DNA of 64,000 nucleotides from Cepaea nemoralis (Eukaryota; Mollusca; Gastropoda; Stylommatophora; Helicidae). The notes beneath the pieces were generated by a model. It was not told where the DNA came from. It searched no databases and worked only from the letters and a program-made list of their open reading frames with translations. The position numbers and the translations under genes were made by a program. Location of the stretch: contig JACEFZ010022402.1 of NCBI GenBank assembly GCA_014155875.1, positions 1 to 64,000 of the forward strand, given 5' to 3'. Positions 61,200 to 64,000 of this stretch are shown here, piece by piece. Each line of letters opens with the position of its first letter. Within the stretch, counting starts at the first letter, position 1.

Positions 61200-61931
61200 A
61201 TTATGGCTGCAAGGGATAAGGAGCAGACAATGCTGTTCACACTTTTTCAGCACTTAATCATTTCAGTGGTAGAGTATGGACTGGGAATGCTCACTGTCTC
61301 AAAGAGTCAGCCAGTGAAACTAGAGCGCATACAGAATGAAGCCATGAAGGTGATTCTCGGATGCTCAATGGACACCCCAATAGTGTGTATGCGTTCCACC
61401 CTGGCGTTGCCGACAATTGCGGACAGACGCAAAGTGTTGCAGGCAAGGTCATACCTCAAGGTAGCTACGGACAAGGAACACCTCCTGCATGATTCCCTAG
61501 ATAGAGTGAGGGGTCGCAGGCTGTTAAGAGGAAGATCATGGATGGCTCAGGCAGAAAATACCATCAGAGAAGTGTTTACACTTGAGAAGTTTGGCATAGG
61601 CAAGGAGTGGGTCAGAGTGTCGAACAGACATTCAGACTTGTGTGGGGTTATAATCACTCTGGGTTGTGAGTGTAGGGAGTGGCCAGCAAGCGCTACGGAA
61701 GCCGCAATTCAGCAATTAATTCATGACTACTCTCGTCCCTGGCAATGTGATTATTTATACATTTGGTTCTGTGTTTAGAGGCGAAAACATTGCCCGAGGA
61801 TACATAGCGAAAGCAAATGGGCCATGTCTAGTAAAGGAGAGCTAGGTATGCGACAACAACCCTCAAGTTTAAGAATGGAGGTGGAGGCGGTTAATGCAGC
61901 TTTCCGCAGGTTGGAGAACAAGCCTAGCACA
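61200..61931 (+). pseudogene. I-B LINE RT thumb and RNase H fragment
   Basis: The 191-codon frame (61203-61778) aligns with I-A: EYGLGMLTVSKSQPVKLERI with EYALAILTVSPTQIGRLEKV; QNEAMKVILGCSMDTP with QNEAMRIILGCTRDTS; LLRGRSWMAQAENTIREV; GKEWVRV. Near 61740 the RNase H start, SRPGNVIIYTFGSVF, lies in another frame, where the first Asp of YTDGS is Phe. SLRMEVEAVNAAFRRLENK (the Glu motif) follows at 61870-61920. At 61931 the sequence turns back into antisense RNase H, which forms the satellite. Confidence 0.88.
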
Positions 61932-64000
61932 GAGCCATCTATATAGATGATTACATCACCAGGTCGCGAATTGTCGTGTTTCAATTGTAGCAACTTCGAC
62001 TCATAGAGCCATCTATATAGATGATTACATCACCAGGTCGCGAATTGTCGTGTTTCAATTGTAGCAACTTCGACTCATAGAGCCATCTATATAGATGATT
62101 ACATCACCAGGTCGCGAATTGTCGTGTTTCAATTGTAGCAACTTCGACTCATAGAGCCATCTATATAGATGAATACATCACCAGGTCGCGAATTGTCGTG
62201 TTTCAATTGTAGCAACTCCGACTCATAGAGCCATCTATATAGATGAATACATCACCAGGTCGCGAATTGTCGTGTTTCAATTGTAGCAACTCCGACTCAT
62301 AGAGCCATCTATATAGATGAATACATCACCAGGTCGCGAATTGTCGTGTTTCAATTGTAGCAACTCCGACTCATAGAGCCATCTATATAGATGAATTACA
62401 TCACCAGGTCGCGAATTGTCGTGTTTCAATTGTAGCAACTCCGACTCATAGAGCCATCTATATAGATGAATACATCACCAGGTCGCGAATTGTCGTGTTT
62501 CAATTGTAGCAACTCCGACTCATAGAGCCATCTATATAGATGAATACATCACCAGGTCGCGAATTGTCGTGTTTCAATTGTAGCAACTCCGACTCATAGA
62601 GCCATCTATATAGATGAATACATCACCAGGTCGCGAATTGTCGTGTTTCAATTGTAGCAACTCCGACTCATAGAGCCATCTATATAGATGAATACATCAC
62701 CAGGTCGCGAATTGTCGTGTTTCAATTGTAGCAACTCCGACTCATAGAGCCATCTATATAGATGATTACATCACCAGGTCGCGAATTGTCGTGTTTCAAT
62801 TGTAGCAACTCCGACTCATAGAGCCATCTATATAGATGAATACATCACCAGGTCGCGAATTGTCGTGTTTCAATTGTAGCAACTCCGACTCATAGAGCCA
62901 TCTATATAGATGATTACATCACCAGGTCGCGAATTGTCGTGTTTCAATTGTAGCAACTCCGACTCATAGAGCCATCTATATAGATGATTACATCACCAGG
63001 TCGCGAATTGTCGTGTTTCAATTGTAGCAACTCCGACTCATAGAGCCATCTATATAGATGATTACATCACCAGGTCGCGAATTGTCGTGTTTCAATTGTA
63101 GCAACTCCGACTCATAGAGCCATCTATATAGATGAATTACATCACCAGGTCGCGAATTGTCGTGTTTCAATTGTAGCAACTCCGACTCATAGAGCCATCT
63201 ATATAGATGATTACATCACCAGGTCGCGAATTGTCGTGTTTCAATTGTAGCAACTCCGACTCATAGAGCCATCTATATAGATGAATACATCACCAGGTCG
63301 CGAATTGTCGTGTTTCAATTGTAGCAACTCCGACTCATAGAGCCATCTATATAGATGATACATCACCAGGTCGCGAATTGTCGTGTTTCAATTGTAGCAA
63401 CTCCGACTCATAGAGCCATCTATATAGATGATTACATCACCAGGTCGCGAATTGTCGTGTTTCAATTGTAGCAACTCCGACTCATAGAGCCATCTATATA
63501 GATGAATACATCACCAGGTCGCGAATTGTCGTGTTTCAATTGTAGCAACTCCGACTCATAGAGCCATCTATATAGATGATTACATCACCAGGTCGCGAAT
63601 TGTCGTGTTTCAATTGTAGCAACTCCGACTCATAGAGCCATCTATATAGATGAATACATCACCAGGTCGTGAATTGTCGTGTTTCAATTGTAGCAACTCC
63701 GACTCATAGAGCCATCTATATAGATGAATACATCACCAGGTCGCGAATTGTCGTGTTTCAATTGTAGCAACTTCGACTCATAGAGCCATCTATATAGATG
63801 AATACATCACCAGGTCGTGAATTGTCGTGTTTCAATTGTAGCAACTCCGACTCATAGAGCCATCTATATAGATGAATACATCACCAGGTCGCGAATTGTC
63901 GTGTTTCAATTGTAGCAACTCCGACTCATAGAGCCATCCTATATAGATGATTACATCACCAGGTCGCGAATTGTCGTGTTTCAATTGTAGCAACTTCGAC
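61932..64000. repeat. 74-bp satellite, about 28 copies, derived from I-B RNase H
   Basis: Tandem units of 74 bp, with some of 73 or 75; gagcca occurs at 62525, 62599 and 62673. The minus strand of a unit encodes LQLKHDNSRPGDVIIYIDGS, the start of the RNase H domain with the YxDGS box, so the array is an amplified antisense LINE piece. Units differ mainly at one place (gattaca, gaataca or gaattaca) and at ttcg/tccg. Each carries the 14-bp palindrome catctatatagatg. The array continues past the right edge. Confidence 0.95.

Noticed and set aside
61932..64000. CRISPR-like array of 74-bp units
   Set aside because: The whole unit repeats without variable spacers, and the sequence is antisense RNase H of a LINE.

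Overview
This window looks like a repeat-dense stretch of an animal nuclear genome, most likely an invertebrate. It holds several lineages of non-LTR retrotransposon (LINE), tRNA-derived SINEs, a hAT-type MITE pair, a decayed Tc1-like transposase, two satellite arrays and abundant micro- and minisatellites. I found no convincing host protein-coding, rRNA or functional tRNA gene. I cannot name the species. All family names (RTE-A, RTE-B, L2-like, I-A, I-B) are working labels based on protein motifs read here.

Layout. 1-13094: about 98 copies of a 133-bp satellite. 13095-15263: an RTE-A copy inserted head-on into an older antisense RTE-A copy; the satellite monomer spans exactly the junction between them. 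15264-18877: low-complexity DNA, an RTE-A 3' fragment and a hAT MITE. 18878-34818: an RTE-B element (+) split by an L2-like element (-), which is itself split by a second L2-like element (+) and by a 1.66-kb element whose 5' terminus folds on paper like an HDV-type ribozyme. 34830-38770: a SINE and an I-like LINE with endonuclease, reverse transcriptase and RNase H (-). 39112-40250: two short internally deleted RTE-B derivatives among (CTA)n tracts. 40459-43150: a 43-bp minisatellite and a (TTTACCTCATAC)-type array. 43165-48845: fragments of I-B, RTE-A and L2, a second hAT MITE, a Tc1 pseudogene carrying a SINE with a clean 12-bp target duplication, and another SINE. 48846-55625: one RTE-A element (+) cut up by an antisense RTE-A copy with a 572-codon open RT frame, another RTE fragment and an L2 3' UTR. 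55640-61165: SINE and RTE fragments, anonymous DNA, (CT)n and a second (GAGGTAAAGTAT)n array. 61200-64000: an I-B RT/RNase H fragment folding back into a 74-bp satellite that runs off the window.

How the parts relate. The two satellites at the two window ends arose in a similar way: each monomer is a piece of LINE coding sequence lying at or beside a sense/antisense junction between related LINE fragments, then amplified in tandem. LINE and SINE tails appear to seed many microsatellites, such as (GAAT)n from RTE-A, (TAG)n from the RTE-B derivatives and (GATTT)n from L2. The L2-like family carries a G-rich minisatellite inside its 3' UTR in three separate copies. No element appears fully intact. 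The most complete open frame is the RTE-A RT at 50198-51916. All homology statements come from reading the window against itself and from general knowledge of motifs; no database search was run.
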